Source of the DNA: Paenibacillus sp. A3
GTDB lineage: Bacteria; Bacillota; Bacilli; Paenibacillales; NBRC-103111
Direction: 5' to 3'
NCBI RefSeq assembly: GCF_001399685.1
Contig: NZ_JTHN01000095.1
Location: 1 to 53,594, forward strand
DNA length: 53,594 nucleotides
This document shows, piece after piece, positions 25,567-33,923 of this stretch; position 1 is the first letter of the stretch, and every line of letters begins with the position of its first letter. The notes beneath the pieces are model-generated. The model did not search any database, was not told where the DNA came from, and was given only the letters and a program-made list of their open reading frames with translations. A program made the position numbers and the translations under genes.

Positions 25567-26808
25567 TTATCGAATGATGATGGTGTGTACAAGTTGGTTT
25601 TTGCCTCTCAGCTCCAAGGTGCGTCCTGCGGTCAGCTGGCTGACGTCGCCGGAAATGTAAACCTCGGAAGCGATCGAGTAGACCGCCGTTTGCACGCCGC
25701 CGCCGTTCACGTTTTGGTTAATCGAAACGGTGGCGAGTCCGCCTTTGGAGTTCAGCGTGTAGCTGTTCAGCGTTCCCGTTACCGTGAAGTCGGTTTGCTG
25801 CTGCGGATCGTTCGTCGTGTTCAACACTTCGACGTAGATCGCTTTGCCGCCGTACGTGCGGATCAGCACCTGATCGCCCGTACGCAGGTCGCCGGGAGCT
25901 ACGCGGGAGCCGCTGCGGAATACGAATACGTTCGAATCCAGCTCGACGTTCAGCACCTCGTTGTTTTGCAATTTAACCGGCAGCAGGTTGTTGTTCAGCG
26001 TTCCGTTCACCGTGCCTTTCACCGATGCGCGGTCCGGCAGTTGGCTGCCCGTACGATCCAGCAGCGCGGCAAGCTCGGCGCGGGTAACCGGTTTGTTCGG
26101 ACGGAACGTGTTATCCTCGTACCCGTCGATCAAGTTTTTCTCGATCGCCACGGCCACGTAGCCTACGGAGCCGGCGGAAATTTTGTCGGCATCGCGGAAC
26201 GGAAGCTTGGCGTTCATTTTCGCTTTGGCTTCGTTCTGCAGCTTCATCGCTTTGACCAGCAGCGTTGTCGCCCACAGGCGGTCCGCTTCTTTTTCCGGCT
26301 GGATCATGTCGTCCGTCTCAGTGAACAAGTCGTTTTGCAGTGCGACGGAAACGTAGCCGGTCGCCCACGGATATTTTTGCTTTAATTTGTCCGCATCCTT
26401 GAAGTTCAGGTTAGCCGCTTTCGCATCGGCCGATTCGGCTTGATCGCGCAGCCCCATCAAGCGGACCGCAGCGGTGATCGCCTCGATGCGGGAGATTGTT
26501 TTGCGCGGCTGGAACGTGCCGTCCTCGTAGCCTTCGAAGACGCGCTTGGAAGCGAGAGAAGCGATGTAACGCTGCGCCCATTCCACGTCCTTGCCCTTCA
26601 GATCGTCAAACGTCAGCTTAATATTGATATTAACATCTTTGTCAAAGTCCACTTTTTTCTCAATCTTGTCGCGGTTATCCCGGTCGCGGTCTTTGTCCTT
26701 GTCATGACCTTTGCCTTTGCCGTCGGCGAAAGCCGCGGTCGATCCGCCCAGCACCATCGCCAGGGTCAATCCGGAAATTACTGTCTTCTTGAACGCTTTG
26801 CTCATCAT
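25567..26808 (-). CDS. Secreted S-layer-homology-domain protein
   Basis: A 413-residue exported protein. The signal peptide is SKAFKKTVISGLTLAMVLGGSTAAFA, with cleavage likely after AFA (~residue 28), followed by a Lys/Asp-rich linker. Three SLH domains follow (about residues 72-120, 135-188 and 200-250), recognised by FEGYEDGTFQPRKTISRIEA, YPWATGYVSVAL and IDGYEDNTFRPNKPVTRAEL. They anchor to pyruvylated secondary cell-wall polymer. The C-terminal ~150 residues form a beta-rich module (VKGTVNGTLNNN, DLRTGDQVLIR, LNSYTLNSKGG) of the DUF5666 kind. AAGGAG precedes the ATG. The function beyond wall attachment is unknown. Confidence 0.93.
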   Translation of the reverse strand: MMSKAFKKTVISGLTLAMVLGGSTAAFADGKGKGHDKDKDRDRDNRDKIEKKVDFDKDVNINIKLTFDDLKGKDVEWAQRYIASLASKRVFEGYEDGTFQPRKTISRIEAITAAVRLMGLRDQAESADAKAANLNFKDADKLKQKYPWATGYVSVALQNDLFTETDDMIQPEKEADRLWATTLLVKAMKLQNEAKAKMNAKLPFRDADKISAGSVGYVAVAIEKNLIDGYEDNTFRPNKPVTRAELAALLDRTGSQLPDRASVKGTVNGTLNNNLLPVKLQNNEVLNVELDSNVFVFRSGSRVAPGDLRTGDQVLIRTYGGKAIYVEVLNTTNDPQQQTDFTVTGTLNSYTLNSKGGLATVSINQNVNGGGVQTAVYSIASEVYISGDVSQLTAGRTLELRGKNQLVHTIIIR

Positions 26809-27139
26809 TCATTCTCCTTTGCCGAGTAGGTTGAACCGCAGGCCGGCTCCTGACGAACACACGGACAGCACAAGGCCTGTCGCCTCGAATAGCGGAGGAG
26901 TCCGTCGCCCGTCGATTTCGCGAGCAGCTGCGATATATGATATGAGTATGAAAAGAAGATGTTTCAGAACCTTCGCGAAGAGTTCCTTGATCACTTACAC
27001 CGTTCGCCCTCCCCAAAATGTTTAGGGGGGTCTCTTTAGATCGTCTGCCAAAAATGTTAAACTTATCTGCATACCTCGGGATTGTCCTTTTCGGACCCTG
27101 TCCCGGCATCTATCATAAACGAAAGATAAGGAGAGAGAG
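26809..27139. other. Divergent intergenic region between the SLH and FAD-oxidoreductase genes
   Basis: This gap must contain both promoters, but I find no convincing pair of hexamers. It has a CCCC/GGGG dyad around AAAATGTTTA at ~27012-27032 and a near-repeat (AAAATGTTAAA) at ~27052, plus an AACCTTCGCGAAGAGTT-type palindrome at ~26969-26985. An open minus frame (26809-26994) has no ribosome binding site. No gene is called. Confidence 0.4.
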
Positions 27140-28762
27140 ATGAAACTTAGCGGCAAAAAGCTGACGGTTGTTCTGGCCCTGGTGGCCTTGGTCGCCCTGG
27201 CTGGGGTCTATACGTTCCTACAGCGGAGCGCACCGGACAAGCCGTCTCCGAACTCAACGGCAACCGCAGGGAAAGACGATTCGAACGGCGGCAAGAGCAC
27301 AACCGCCTCCAAAACGGACAACAAACTACCCGACATCCCGACGGAGCAGACGGATATCGTCGTGATCGGTAGCGAGCTGGAAGGGCTCTATCTGGCCCGC
27401 GCCGCGACGGACGAAGGATTGAAGGTCAAAATATTGGACCCGCGCAATGCGTTCGGCGGCCAAGTGCTGCAGGGAGAGATGCTGTTCCTGGACGAAACCC
27501 GCGACGATCAGCACCGGCTGCTTGTCCAAGGCCGGGCCAAGGAGCTGTTCGACGGCTTCCGCAACGGCAAAATCCGCAAGCTGAAGGAATTCGAGCAATA
27601 TTTTGACAAGCTGAAAAAGGACATTCCCGTCGAGCAAGGGATCAAGATCGAGAGCATCGAGCAAAATCCCGGCCAATTCGGCGGGCAGGCATTACACGGT
27701 ATCGTCTACACGACCAAGGACGGCCAGAAGAAACGGATCGCCGCCTCCTATTGGGTGGAAAACACCGATTACGCCGCGATGGTCAGCAAGCTTCAGGCGA
27801 CCCGGATGCCGGGCCTGGAGAAGTTCTACGGGCAAAATAACATCGAGTACATGAGCTCCGGCATGATGATGAAGTTCAAAAACGTCGATTGGGCAAAATT
27901 CCAGCAGAGCTTTAACAATATGCCGAAGGAAGAGCGCAGCGCCAAATTCGGCTGGGGCTCGGTGGACAACAGCTTCGCCATCAGCCTCGCGGGCATGACG
28001 AGCAAGTACAAGCCGACGAACGACCGCGTGTTTCTGCGCGGGCTGAATGCGGTGAGCCAGCGGGACGGCGAAGTGATCATCAACGCCTTCCTGATCTATA
28101 CGGTCGATCCGTCGGACGATAAATCGGTAGCCGAGGCGATGGAGCTCGGGAAGAAGGAAATTCCTCTGATCCTGAACCATTTCCGCAAAAGCCTGCCCGG
28201 CTGGGAGAAAGCGGAGCTGAACGGGTTCCCGAATTATTTGTACATCCGTGAATACAACCACTACGAGACGGAATACGTCTTGAAGCCTTCGGACATGCTC
28301 GGAGCGAAAATGTTCTGGGACAACGTGAGCATCGGCGGCTACCCGCTCGACTTGCAGGGCACAAGCGCCAACAAATGGGGCATCGAGATGGGCCGCCCGG
28401 ACAAATACGGGATGCCGCTGCGCAGCTTCCTGCTCAAAAATTACGACAACGTCATTATGGCCGGCAAAAACGTCGGCGCCTCCGCCATCGCTTACGGCAG
28501 CGCGCGCATTCAGCCGAATACAAGCTTGGCGGCCGAATCGATCGGCGTCATTCTGGGGCAAATTCAAGGCAAGAAGAAGCTTCGCGAGCTGAAGGAAGCC
28601 GACATGCCGCAGCTTCAGCAATATCTGGCCTCGAAGTACAACATCAAGCTGACCGGCGTCACCGGCAACAACAAGCTCGCCGGCTGGTCTGCCGACGAAA
28701 TCGCCAAGCTCGATACCGGCGAGATCGTATATGCGTCTTACGTGAAAACTCGCAAAAAATAA
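27140..28762 (+). CDS. Membrane-anchored FAD-dependent oxidoreductase
   Basis: A 540-residue protein. An uncleaved or Sec-type N-terminal segment (KKLTVVLALVALVALAGVYTFL, residues 6-27) is followed by a Ser/Thr/Lys-rich linker, so the enzyme acts outside the membrane. The flavin-binding Rossmann start is TDIVVIGSELEGLYLARAA (residues ~70-88), where the usual GxGxxG reads GSELEG. FGGQVLQGE follows, as in the FAD_oxidored family, and the C-terminus has VIMAGKNVGASAIAYGSARIQP, the second cofactor segment. The substrate is unknown. AAGGAGAGAGAG precedes the ATG and a strong terminator follows the stop. Confidence 0.85.
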   Translation: MKLSGKKLTVVLALVALVALAGVYTFLQRSAPDKPSPNSTATAGKDDSNGGKSTTASKTDNKLPDIPTEQTDIVVIGSELEGLYLARAATDEGLKVKILDPRNAFGGQVLQGEMLFLDETRDDQHRLLVQGRAKELFDGFRNGKIRKLKEFEQYFDKLKKDIPVEQGIKIESIEQNPGQFGGQALHGIVYTTKDGQKKRIAASYWVENTDYAAMVSKLQATRMPGLEKFYGQNNIEYMSSGMMMKFKNVDWAKFQQSFNNMPKEERSAKFGWGSVDNSFAISLAGMTSKYKPTNDRVFLRGLNAVSQRDGEVIINAFLIYTVDPSDDKSVAEAMELGKKEIPLILNHFRKSLPGWEKAELNGFPNYLYIREYNHYETEYVLKPSDMLGAKMFWDNVSIGGYPLDLQGTSANKWGIEMGRPDKYGMPLRSFLLKNYDNVIMAGKNVGASAIAYGSARIQPNTSLAAESIGVILGQIQGKKKLRELKEADMPQLQQYLASKYNIKLTGVTGNNKLAGWSADEIAKLDTGEIVYASYVKTRKK

Positions 28763-28768
28763 CAAGCA

Positions 28769-28815
28769 AGCCCTCCTGCGCCGGATCATGCGTCCGGTTG
28801 CGGGAGGGCTTTTTC
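28769..28815 (+). terminator. Terminator of the FAD oxidoreductase gene
   Basis: AGCCCTCC...GGAGGGCT arms continue into an inner TGCGCCGGA/TCCGGTTGCG stem and are followed by five T residues. Confidence 0.9.
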
Positions 28816-28841
28816 GTGTGGCGGCAATGCGCCTCCGCCTT

Positions 28842-28870
28842 TTGACACATCGGGTAAAACGGAGTACAAT
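28842..28870 (+). promoter_or_regulatory. Promoter of the MarR-MFS operon
   Basis: A consensus TTGACA (28842-28847), an exact 17-base spacer and TACAAT (28865-28870). Confidence 0.85.
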
Positions 28871-28875
28871 GATTT

Positions 28876-28892
28876 AATTCAAAGTTTGAATT
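28876..28892. promoter_or_regulatory. MarR-type palindromic operator
   Basis: A perfect 17-base palindrome, AATTCAAAGTTTGAATT, starts six bases after the -10 hexamer and so covers the transcription start. TTGAATT-like dyads of this size are typical MarR-family sites, so autoregulation is likely. Confidence 0.75.
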
Positions 28893-28940
28893 ATTCATAA
28901 ACAAAATTATTAAGAGCTAAAACTCAAAGGGGGAGCCGTC

Positions 28941-29387
28941 ATGCGGGAGCAAGGGCTTCATGCGTCCACGGAGATTGAAAAATGGACCCGGCTGGCGATG
29001 CGCCAATGGATCTCCGAAATGACCGGCCGGTTGAAGCACGGACTGCCGATTCAGCAGTACTATTTGCTGGAAAGCCTTCGGGCGAACGGGACGATGCGGT
29101 GTTCGGAGCTGGCGGACACGCTGCAAATCACGCTGCCGGCCGTGACGAACCTTGCGAATAAGCTGGTGGCCGGCGGGTATGCGGAACGGGCGCATAACGA
29201 AACGGACCGGCGGGTCGTCATGGTGACCATCACGCCGAAAGGTTTGGACGCTTTGCGCGAGTTGGACGAGAAAGCGGCGGAATTGGTCGAGTGGTTCTGG
29301 CAAGGGCTGGAGCCGGGTGAAACCGCCGAATTGACGCGGCTGCTCCGCAAAGCGGTCGAGTATAGAACTGTTAAGGATAAAGACTAG
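28941..29387 (+). CDS. MarR-family transcriptional regulator
   Basis: A 148-residue winged-helix regulator. The recognition segment is GTMRCSELADTLQITLPAVTNLANKLVAGGYAERAHNETDRRVVMVTITPKG, with the MarR wing (ETDRRVV). N- and C-terminal helices form the dimer interface. It is the first gene of a two-gene unit with the DHA2 efflux gene 57 bases downstream, behind a consensus promoter and a perfect palindrome. The arrangement is that of a self-repressing drug-responsive pair. AAAGGGGG precedes the ATG. The inducer cannot be told. Confidence 0.93.
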   Translation: MREQGLHASTEIEKWTRLAMRQWISEMTGRLKHGLPIQQYYLLESLRANGTMRCSELADTLQITLPAVTNLANKLVAGGYAERAHNETDRRVVMVTITPKGLDALRELDEKAAELVEWFWQGLEPGETAELTRLLRKAVEYRTVKDKD

Positions 29388-29444
29388 AGAACGGGCTTCG
29401 GCTTACCGGAGATCCCGACAGCAGAGAGAAAGGGAGAGAATATC

Positions 29445-30926
29445 ATGGCTTCGCTTGAAAGCACCGACAAACCCGTGCCGTTTTGGCCGGTCATGATCGG
29501 TATTTTTTTCGGCTCGTTTCTGGCGATTCTGGGAACCAGTTCCATTAATGTGGCCATTCCGATCTTAATGCAAGACTTTCATACCGATTTAAATACGGTA
29601 CAGTGGACGCTGACCGGCTTCATGCTCGCGACCGGAGTTATCGCGCCGATCACCGGCTATCTGGGGGACCGGTTCAGCACCAAATATTTGTATGTCGCGG
29701 CCCTGATCGGGTTTACGTTCATGTCGGGGCTGTGCGCCGTAGCCTGGAATATTCATTCGCTGATCGTGTTCCGCATTCTGCAAGGGGCCTTCAGCGGCAT
29801 GGTCATGCCTGCGACCATGACGATCATTTATCAGGTCATTCCCCGTGAACGGCAGGCGTTCGCCATCAGCATGTGGAGCTTGTCGGCGATGCTGGCTCCG
29901 GCACTCGGTCCGTCGCTGGCCGGCTGGCTGATTCAAACGTTCGACTGGACCTGGCTGTTCTTGATCAACCTGCCGTTCGGCATTATCGCGATCGCGCTTG
30001 CGATGAAGCTGATTCCGTATTACCGCTTGACGACGCCGAAGCCGTTCGACCTGTTCGGCTTTCTGGCCGTCATTCTCAGCAGCTCCGCGCTGCTTATCGC
30101 ATTCAGCGAAGCTCACTCCTGGGGCTGGGGGTCGTGGCAGACGATATCCCTGCTGGCCTTCGGAGCGTTGACGCTGATAGCCTTCGTCCTTTACGAGCTG
30201 CGCAAAACCGGACCGCTGTTGAATCTAAGAGTATTCGCGTATTCCCGGTATACCTACAGCTTGATTCTTAGCTGTATCATAACGATCAGCTTGTATTCCG
30301 GGACGTTCCTGACGCCGGTGTTTCTGCAAAATATACAGCATGTCTCGGCCTTCGATACGGGCTTGATTCTCCTCATCCCGTCGCTGGCGATGGCGGTCTG
30401 CATGCCGATTACCGGCAAGCTGTATTCGCGGGTGGGACCGATGCCGCTCATTCTGTTCGGGATCGTGTTGATCGGCGTCGGAACGCTCGCCATGGCCCAT
30501 CTCAGCGTCGATGTGAGTCATGGCTATATCATTATGTGGATGACCGTCCGCAACCTCGGCATCGCCTTCTCGACCATGCCCGCTTCCAATGCCGGCATGG
30601 AGGTCATTCCGCGCGAGCTGTCCGGGCACGCCTCCTCGGTGAACAACTGGATCCGCCAAGGGTTCGGCTCGTTCTCCATCGGCCTGTTCACCTCGATGCT
30701 CGCCTCCCGTGTTGCCGCGCACAGTATGGAGCTCGGCAAGGCCGGCGGGATGAACGGCCAACAGCTGCAGCAGCAGGCGTTCACGTTGAGCGTCAACGAC
30801 GTATACATGGTCGCTACAGTTGTCGTGCTGATCGGCTTGCCGATGGCCTTGACGCTGGGAAGCCGGCGCGGCAAAAAGCAGCCGGAAGCCGCTCCGGGTC
30901 CAGGCTTGTCGCAAAAGACGTCGTAA
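29445..30926 (+). CDS. DHA2-family (EmrB/QacA-type) multidrug efflux transporter
   Basis: A 493-residue major facilitator with 14 predicted membrane segments. Visible family motifs are WPVMIGIFFGSFLAILGTSSINVAIP (helix 1 with motif D1), VQWTLTGFMLATGVIAPITGYLGDRF (motif A, GYLGDRF), FRILQGAFSGMVMP and SAMLAPALGPSLAGWLIQ (motif C, antiporter signature). It exports drugs using the proton gradient. It follows the MarR regulator, which probably represses it. GGGAG lies eight bases before the ATG, and a strong terminator follows. The substrate range is unknown. Confidence 0.94.
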   Translation: MASLESTDKPVPFWPVMIGIFFGSFLAILGTSSINVAIPILMQDFHTDLNTVQWTLTGFMLATGVIAPITGYLGDRFSTKYLYVAALIGFTFMSGLCAVAWNIHSLIVFRILQGAFSGMVMPATMTIIYQVIPRERQAFAISMWSLSAMLAPALGPSLAGWLIQTFDWTWLFLINLPFGIIAIALAMKLIPYYRLTTPKPFDLFGFLAVILSSSALLIAFSEAHSWGWGSWQTISLLAFGALTLIAFVLYELRKTGPLLNLRVFAYSRYTYSLILSCIITISLYSGTFLTPVFLQNIQHVSAFDTGLILLIPSLAMAVCMPITGKLYSRVGPMPLILFGIVLIGVGTLAMAHLSVDVSHGYIIMWMTVRNLGIAFSTMPASNAGMEVIPRELSGHASSVNNWIRQGFGSFSIGLFTSMLASRVAAHSMELGKAGGMNGQQLQQQAFTLSVNDVYMVATVVVLIGLPMALTLGSRRGKKQPEAAPGPGLSQKTS

Positions 30927-30981
30927 GCGAGCAGAAAGATGGACGGGCTTTTACGAGGTTATTTCATAATACGAAACATGG

Positions 30982-31025
30982 AACAGACCGGTATCTGAAC
31001 GATTCAGACGTCGGTTTGTTTCGTT
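30982..31025 (+). terminator. Terminator of the MFS gene
   Basis: AACAGACCG...CGGTTTGTT arms with an inner TCTGAA/TTCAGA stem are followed by a T-rich TCGTTTAT tail. Confidence 0.82.
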
Positions 31026-31065
31026 TATAAAAGGCTCCATGTATACTCATGCGGGGACGAATTGA

Positions 31066-31094
31066 TTGCCATTGAGAATCGTTATCAATATAAT
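31066..31094 (+). promoter_or_regulatory. Fur-controlled promoter of the AraC regulator
   Basis: TTGCCA (31066-31071), a 17-base spacer and a perfect TATAAT (31089-31094). The spacer is a Fur box, TGAGAATCGTTATCA (31073-31087), matching the 7-1-7 pattern TGATAAT-N-ATTATCA with one change per arm. Iron-replete Fur would block the promoter. Confidence 0.82.
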
Positions 31095-31134
31095 AAACAT
31101 ATATAGATCGACGGATTGAAGAAGGTGAGCAGGG

Positions 31135-33111
31135 ATGGCATTTCAAGATCATATGCTATTGTGGAACCATGCGGCCTTGAAAGTGTTGGACGTACGGTAT
31201 GCCGTCATTCGGCCGGGAGATCGCTTGCACGGTTATCAGCTCCCGGCTAACGTATTTTTGTATTCCGCTTGCGGCAGGGCGCAACTGGCGCTTGACGAGT
31301 TGGAGTACGCCGCAGACAAGTGCTTCGTGTGTCATGCCGGCAAAGGCACGTTTCTCGATATCGTTCATGTAACGGAAACGTTCGAATATTACATGGTGTA
31401 CTACAGCGCCACGATGACTCTCCCATGCCGGCGGGAGCTGCTGCGGCTGTACAAGGACGACAATCCGTTTCAGCTTCAATACGGGTTCGCGCCACAGTAC
31501 CCGATTCCGCTTTTTTTGCGAATAGAGCAAATGATGCGCGAATGGCAGCGAGGCGGTCAACTGGACAAATTTCATGTCAAAGCGCTTTTCTATCAATTCG
31601 TATACGAACTGATGAAACAGCTGCAATCGCAGGGAGGGACGGCGACGAAGCCGAATGTGGTTGCCCAAGCGATCCGCTACATCGACGAGCACTACGCCGA
31701 GCCAGTAACGCTGCATTCATTGGCATCGCTGTTCCAATGCAACGTGCGGCAATTGCAGCGGCTGTTCAAAGCGCGGCTTCAACTCGGGCCGATAGATTAT
31801 TTGATGCAGGTCCGAATGCAAAACGCGAAAGCAATGCTGCGTCAGACCGACGCCCCGCTGCAGCATATTGCCGAATCCGTCGGCTATTCGGACGGCTATT
31901 ATTTTAGCCGTATGTTTAAAAAGTACGTCGGTGTGTCTCCGCTCCTCTATAGAGAGCAGGCTCAACCGCAGGAACACCGTCGCTTAAATCCATCCCGTCT
32001 GTCGCGATTTCCCATTGGCTCTGGAAGGCTGCGAATGTATAGTCGTATTGACGATGAAAATCATTATCAATACAAAGACGGAGGAGTACCACCCATGTAC
32101 AAAAACATAATAATGAAGCCGACGGTAGGCCTCATGCTCTGCTTGCTGCTGCTCTCGGCCTGCTCTGCTGCTCCAGCCAACCAAGCCGGCTCGGGAAGCG
32201 GGGGGACGAACCAGGTCGCTTCACAGCCTGCTTCGGGAACCGATTCGAAACAGGCACTCAAGCCCAATAGCTCTGTAACAATCAAGCACATGAAAGGCGA
32301 ATTGACGCTAGAGCGCCGGCCCGAGAAAATTGCCGTCCTCGATACCCAATTCGTAGACCAGTTGATCGCGCTGAACGAGCAGCCGGCAGGAAGCGTCATT
32401 ACGACGGCTGACAAGACGCCGTTTCCGGAATATTTGAACGGCAAACTGAAGGACGACATGAAATTATTGGGAACGAAGGACGAACCGAATCTGGAGGCCG
32501 TCATCGCAATGGACCCCGATTTCATTATATGCACCCAGTTTCAGGAGAAAATGTACGACAGTCTGGCCAAAATCGCTCCTACCGTCATGATGGACCGCAA
32601 CGAGGATTGGCGCGATTCCCTGGTCACGATCGGGAAAATCTTAGGCAAGGAGAAGGAAGCGCAGAAAGTTCTAAGCGACTATAACGAGAAAACCGCCAAG
32701 CTGAAAGCCGAGCTTACGGCCAAAATGGGCGGTCAGACCGTGGCCTTGATCAGGCCAAGGGACAACAACATCCGGATTCATACGACAGCGCATCGTACGG
32801 CCGCGATTTTGTACAAAGACTTGGGGCTGACGCCTCCGAAGCAGCTTGTCAACGATAAAGAAACCAGCTCGATGATTTCTTTGGAATCTTTAACAGAGCT
32901 GAATGCGGACCATTATTTTTACTTAACGGACGATCAGTTTCAAAAGCTGTCGGAGCAAATACAAAGCACGGCGGTCTGGAAAAATCTGAATGCAGTCAAG
33001 CAAAATCATGTGTATCCGGTCAATGCTACATTGTGGATCGGATATTACGGGCCTATTGCCATGAACCTCGTTGTAGATCAGATTGCCGAAGCGCTGCTGA
33101 CTGGAAAATAA
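31135..33111 (+). CDS. AraC-family regulator in continuous frame with a siderophore-binding protein
   Basis: The frame from the ATG at 31135 runs 658 codons without a stop. Residues ~1-170 are an AraC-type sensor region (LHGYQLPANVFLYSACG). Residues ~178-275 are the two AraC helix-turn-helices (EPVTLHSLASLFQCNVRQLQRLF; PLQHIAESVGYSDGYYFSRMFKKYVGVSP). Residues ~285-320 translate what looks like an intergenic region containing a promoter, Fur box and ribosome binding site. From residue 321 a lipoprotein periplasmic-binding protein starts. Order and composition resemble Bacillus Btr, an AraC activator with a fused siderophore-sensing domain. Either the cell makes a fusion, or two genes lost the separating stop. 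Read with the internal CDS at 32095. Confidence 0.75.
   Translation: MAFQDHMLLWNHAALKVLDVRYAVIRPGDRLHGYQLPANVFLYSACGRAQLALDELEYAADKCFVCHAGKGTFLDIVHVTETFEYYMVYYSATMTLPCRRELLRLYKDDNPFQLQYGFAPQYPIPLFLRIEQMMREWQRGGQLDKFHVKALFYQFVYELMKQLQSQGGTATKPNVVAQAIRYIDEHYAEPVTLHSLASLFQCNVRQLQRLFKARLQLGPIDYLMQVRMQNAKAMLRQTDAPLQHIAESVGYSDGYYFSRMFKKYVGVSPLLYREQAQPQEHRRLNPSRLSRFPIGSGRLRMYSRIDDENHYQYKDGGVPPMYKNIIMKPTVGLMLCLLLLSACSAAPANQAGSGSGGTNQVASQPASGTDSKQALKPNSSVTIKHMKGELTLERRPEKIAVLDTQFVDQLIALNEQPAGSVITTADKTPFPEYLNGKLKDDMKLLGTKDEPNLEAVIAMDPDFIICTQFQEKMYDSLAKIAPTVMMDRNEDWRDSLVTIGKILGKEKEAQKVLSDYNEKTAKLKAELTAKMGGQTVALIRPRDNNIRIHTTAHRTAAILYKDLGLTPPKQLVNDKETSSMISLESLTELNADHYFYLTDDQFQKLSEQIQSTAVWKNLNAVKQNHVYPVNATLWIGYYGPIAMNLVVDQIAEALLTGK
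32048..32076 (+). promoter_or_regulatory. Internal Fur-controlled promoter of the binding-protein gene
   Basis: TTGACG (32048-32053), a 17-base spacer and TACAAA (32071-32076) lie inside the continuous frame. The spacer holds a Fur box, TGAAAATCATTATCA (32055-32069), with good arms. Confidence 0.75.
32095..33111 (+). CDS. Iron-siderophore ABC transporter substrate-binding lipoprotein
   Basis: A 338-residue reading from an internal ATG with GGAGGAG nine bases upstream. It starts MYKNIIMKPTVGLMLCLLLLSACS: a type II signal peptide with lipobox LLSAC, so it would be lipidated on the outer face of the membrane. The mature part is a FecB/FhuD-type class III binding protein (RRPEKIAVLDTQFVDQLIALNEQP, LLGTKDEPNLEAVIAMDPDFII, KIAPTVMMDRNEDWRDSL, then IGYYGPIAMNLVVDQIAEAL). 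It binds ferric siderophores for an ABC importer, whose permease is not in the window. Independent expression from the internal Fur promoter is the likely main mode. Confidence 0.88.
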   Translation: MYKNIIMKPTVGLMLCLLLLSACSAAPANQAGSGSGGTNQVASQPASGTDSKQALKPNSSVTIKHMKGELTLERRPEKIAVLDTQFVDQLIALNEQPAGSVITTADKTPFPEYLNGKLKDDMKLLGTKDEPNLEAVIAMDPDFIICTQFQEKMYDSLAKIAPTVMMDRNEDWRDSLVTIGKILGKEKEAQKVLSDYNEKTAKLKAELTAKMGGQTVALIRPRDNNIRIHTTAHRTAAILYKDLGLTPPKQLVNDKETSSMISLESLTELNADHYFYLTDDQFQKLSEQIQSTAVWKNLNAVKQNHVYPVNATLWIGYYGPIAMNLVVDQIAEALLTGK

Positions 33112-33115
33112 GTCG

Positions 33116-33871
33116 ATGAAACGGCTAACCTCATTTGACGCAGAGCAAAGCGATTATTTAGCGGAGGAGTTTCATCTGTCCGTAGATAGCAGGCCGGAGC
33201 CGGCGCGTTCCGTTCCTGTAACGGACTTGCTCGACGAGGCGGCGTGTGCGGCCTATTTGGACGCGGTAACGAGCGCGATTCTGTCCCCGTCCAGAATGGT
33301 TACAGCCTCGGCTTTCTCCAAACGGTACGCTTTTTTAACCATTGCACCTGTTTTATATGCGATGACGATGTATAATAAAGGGCTCGATTTAACTATGGAC
33401 CGATGTGCCGTTCCATGGCCTGACAATACCCATGGCTCCTGGCTGCCGGGCATCATCTTAACAACACCTCGCATTACTGAGCCAGCCGCCGGAAGACGGG
33501 CTGAATGGCGGGAAGAAACGATAGGCAATCTTTTCTCCGGTCATATCGCCCCCCTCTTTCGTTCTTTATCGAAAGCGGCTGCCGTACCGATGCCTATTTT
33601 ATGGGAAAATGCAGCCGTTCGCGTGTACTCGTTGTATGAGAAACGGATGGGTGAAGGGGAGATTAGCGGGGAGGACTTCGCTTATTTGATTCACGCGGCT
33701 CCGGCGAGACTGTTCGGGGAAACGCAGAATCCGCTGGCCCGATTTTACGGCACGACAAGCTGTAGGGGTAATACAAGCTCGTCCGCCCGAACACGGGCAA
33801 CTTGTTGCTTCTATTACGAGGTCGGCTCCTCGGATGGCAGCTACTGTTCGAATTGCCCGAAAGCTCTATAA
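33116..33871 (+). CDS. FhuF-like siderophore-iron reductase ([2Fe-2S])
   Basis: A 251-residue protein. The C-terminus has the FhuF cluster signature, a Cys-Cys pair and, 12 residues later, Cys-x2-Cys (ATCCFYYEVGSSDG, then YCSNCPKAL), which binds a [2Fe-2S] centre. The upstream part (FLTIAPVLYAMTMYNKGLDL, WENAAVRVYSLYEKRM) matches the IucA/FhuF-like reductase fold. It reduces ferric siderophore complexes in the cytoplasm after uptake. It starts five bases after the binding-protein stop, so it shares that Fur-controlled transcript, although only a weak GGAAAATAAG precedes its ATG. A strong terminator follows. Confidence 0.88.
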   Translation: MKRLTSFDAEQSDYLAEEFHLSVDSRPEPARSVPVTDLLDEAACAAYLDAVTSAILSPSRMVTASAFSKRYAFLTIAPVLYAMTMYNKGLDLTMDRCAVPWPDNTHGSWLPGIILTTPRITEPAAGRRAEWREETIGNLFSGHIAPLFRSLSKAAAVPMPILWENAAVRVYSLYEKRMGEGEISGEDFAYLIHAAPARLFGETQNPLARFYGTTSCRGNTSSSARTRATCCFYYEVGSSDGSYCSNCPKAL

Positions 33872-33874
33872 TGG

Positions 33875-33920
33875 AAAGGGACTTTTTCCTTCGATCGGGA
33901 AGGAAAAAGTCCCTTTGCTT
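33875..33920. terminator. Terminator after the FhuF-like gene
   Basis: A 17-base perfect stem (AAAGGGACTTTTTCCTT and its complement) with an eight-base-range loop lies between two convergent genes and can act on both strands. Confidence 0.9.
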
Positions 33921-33923
33921 TCA

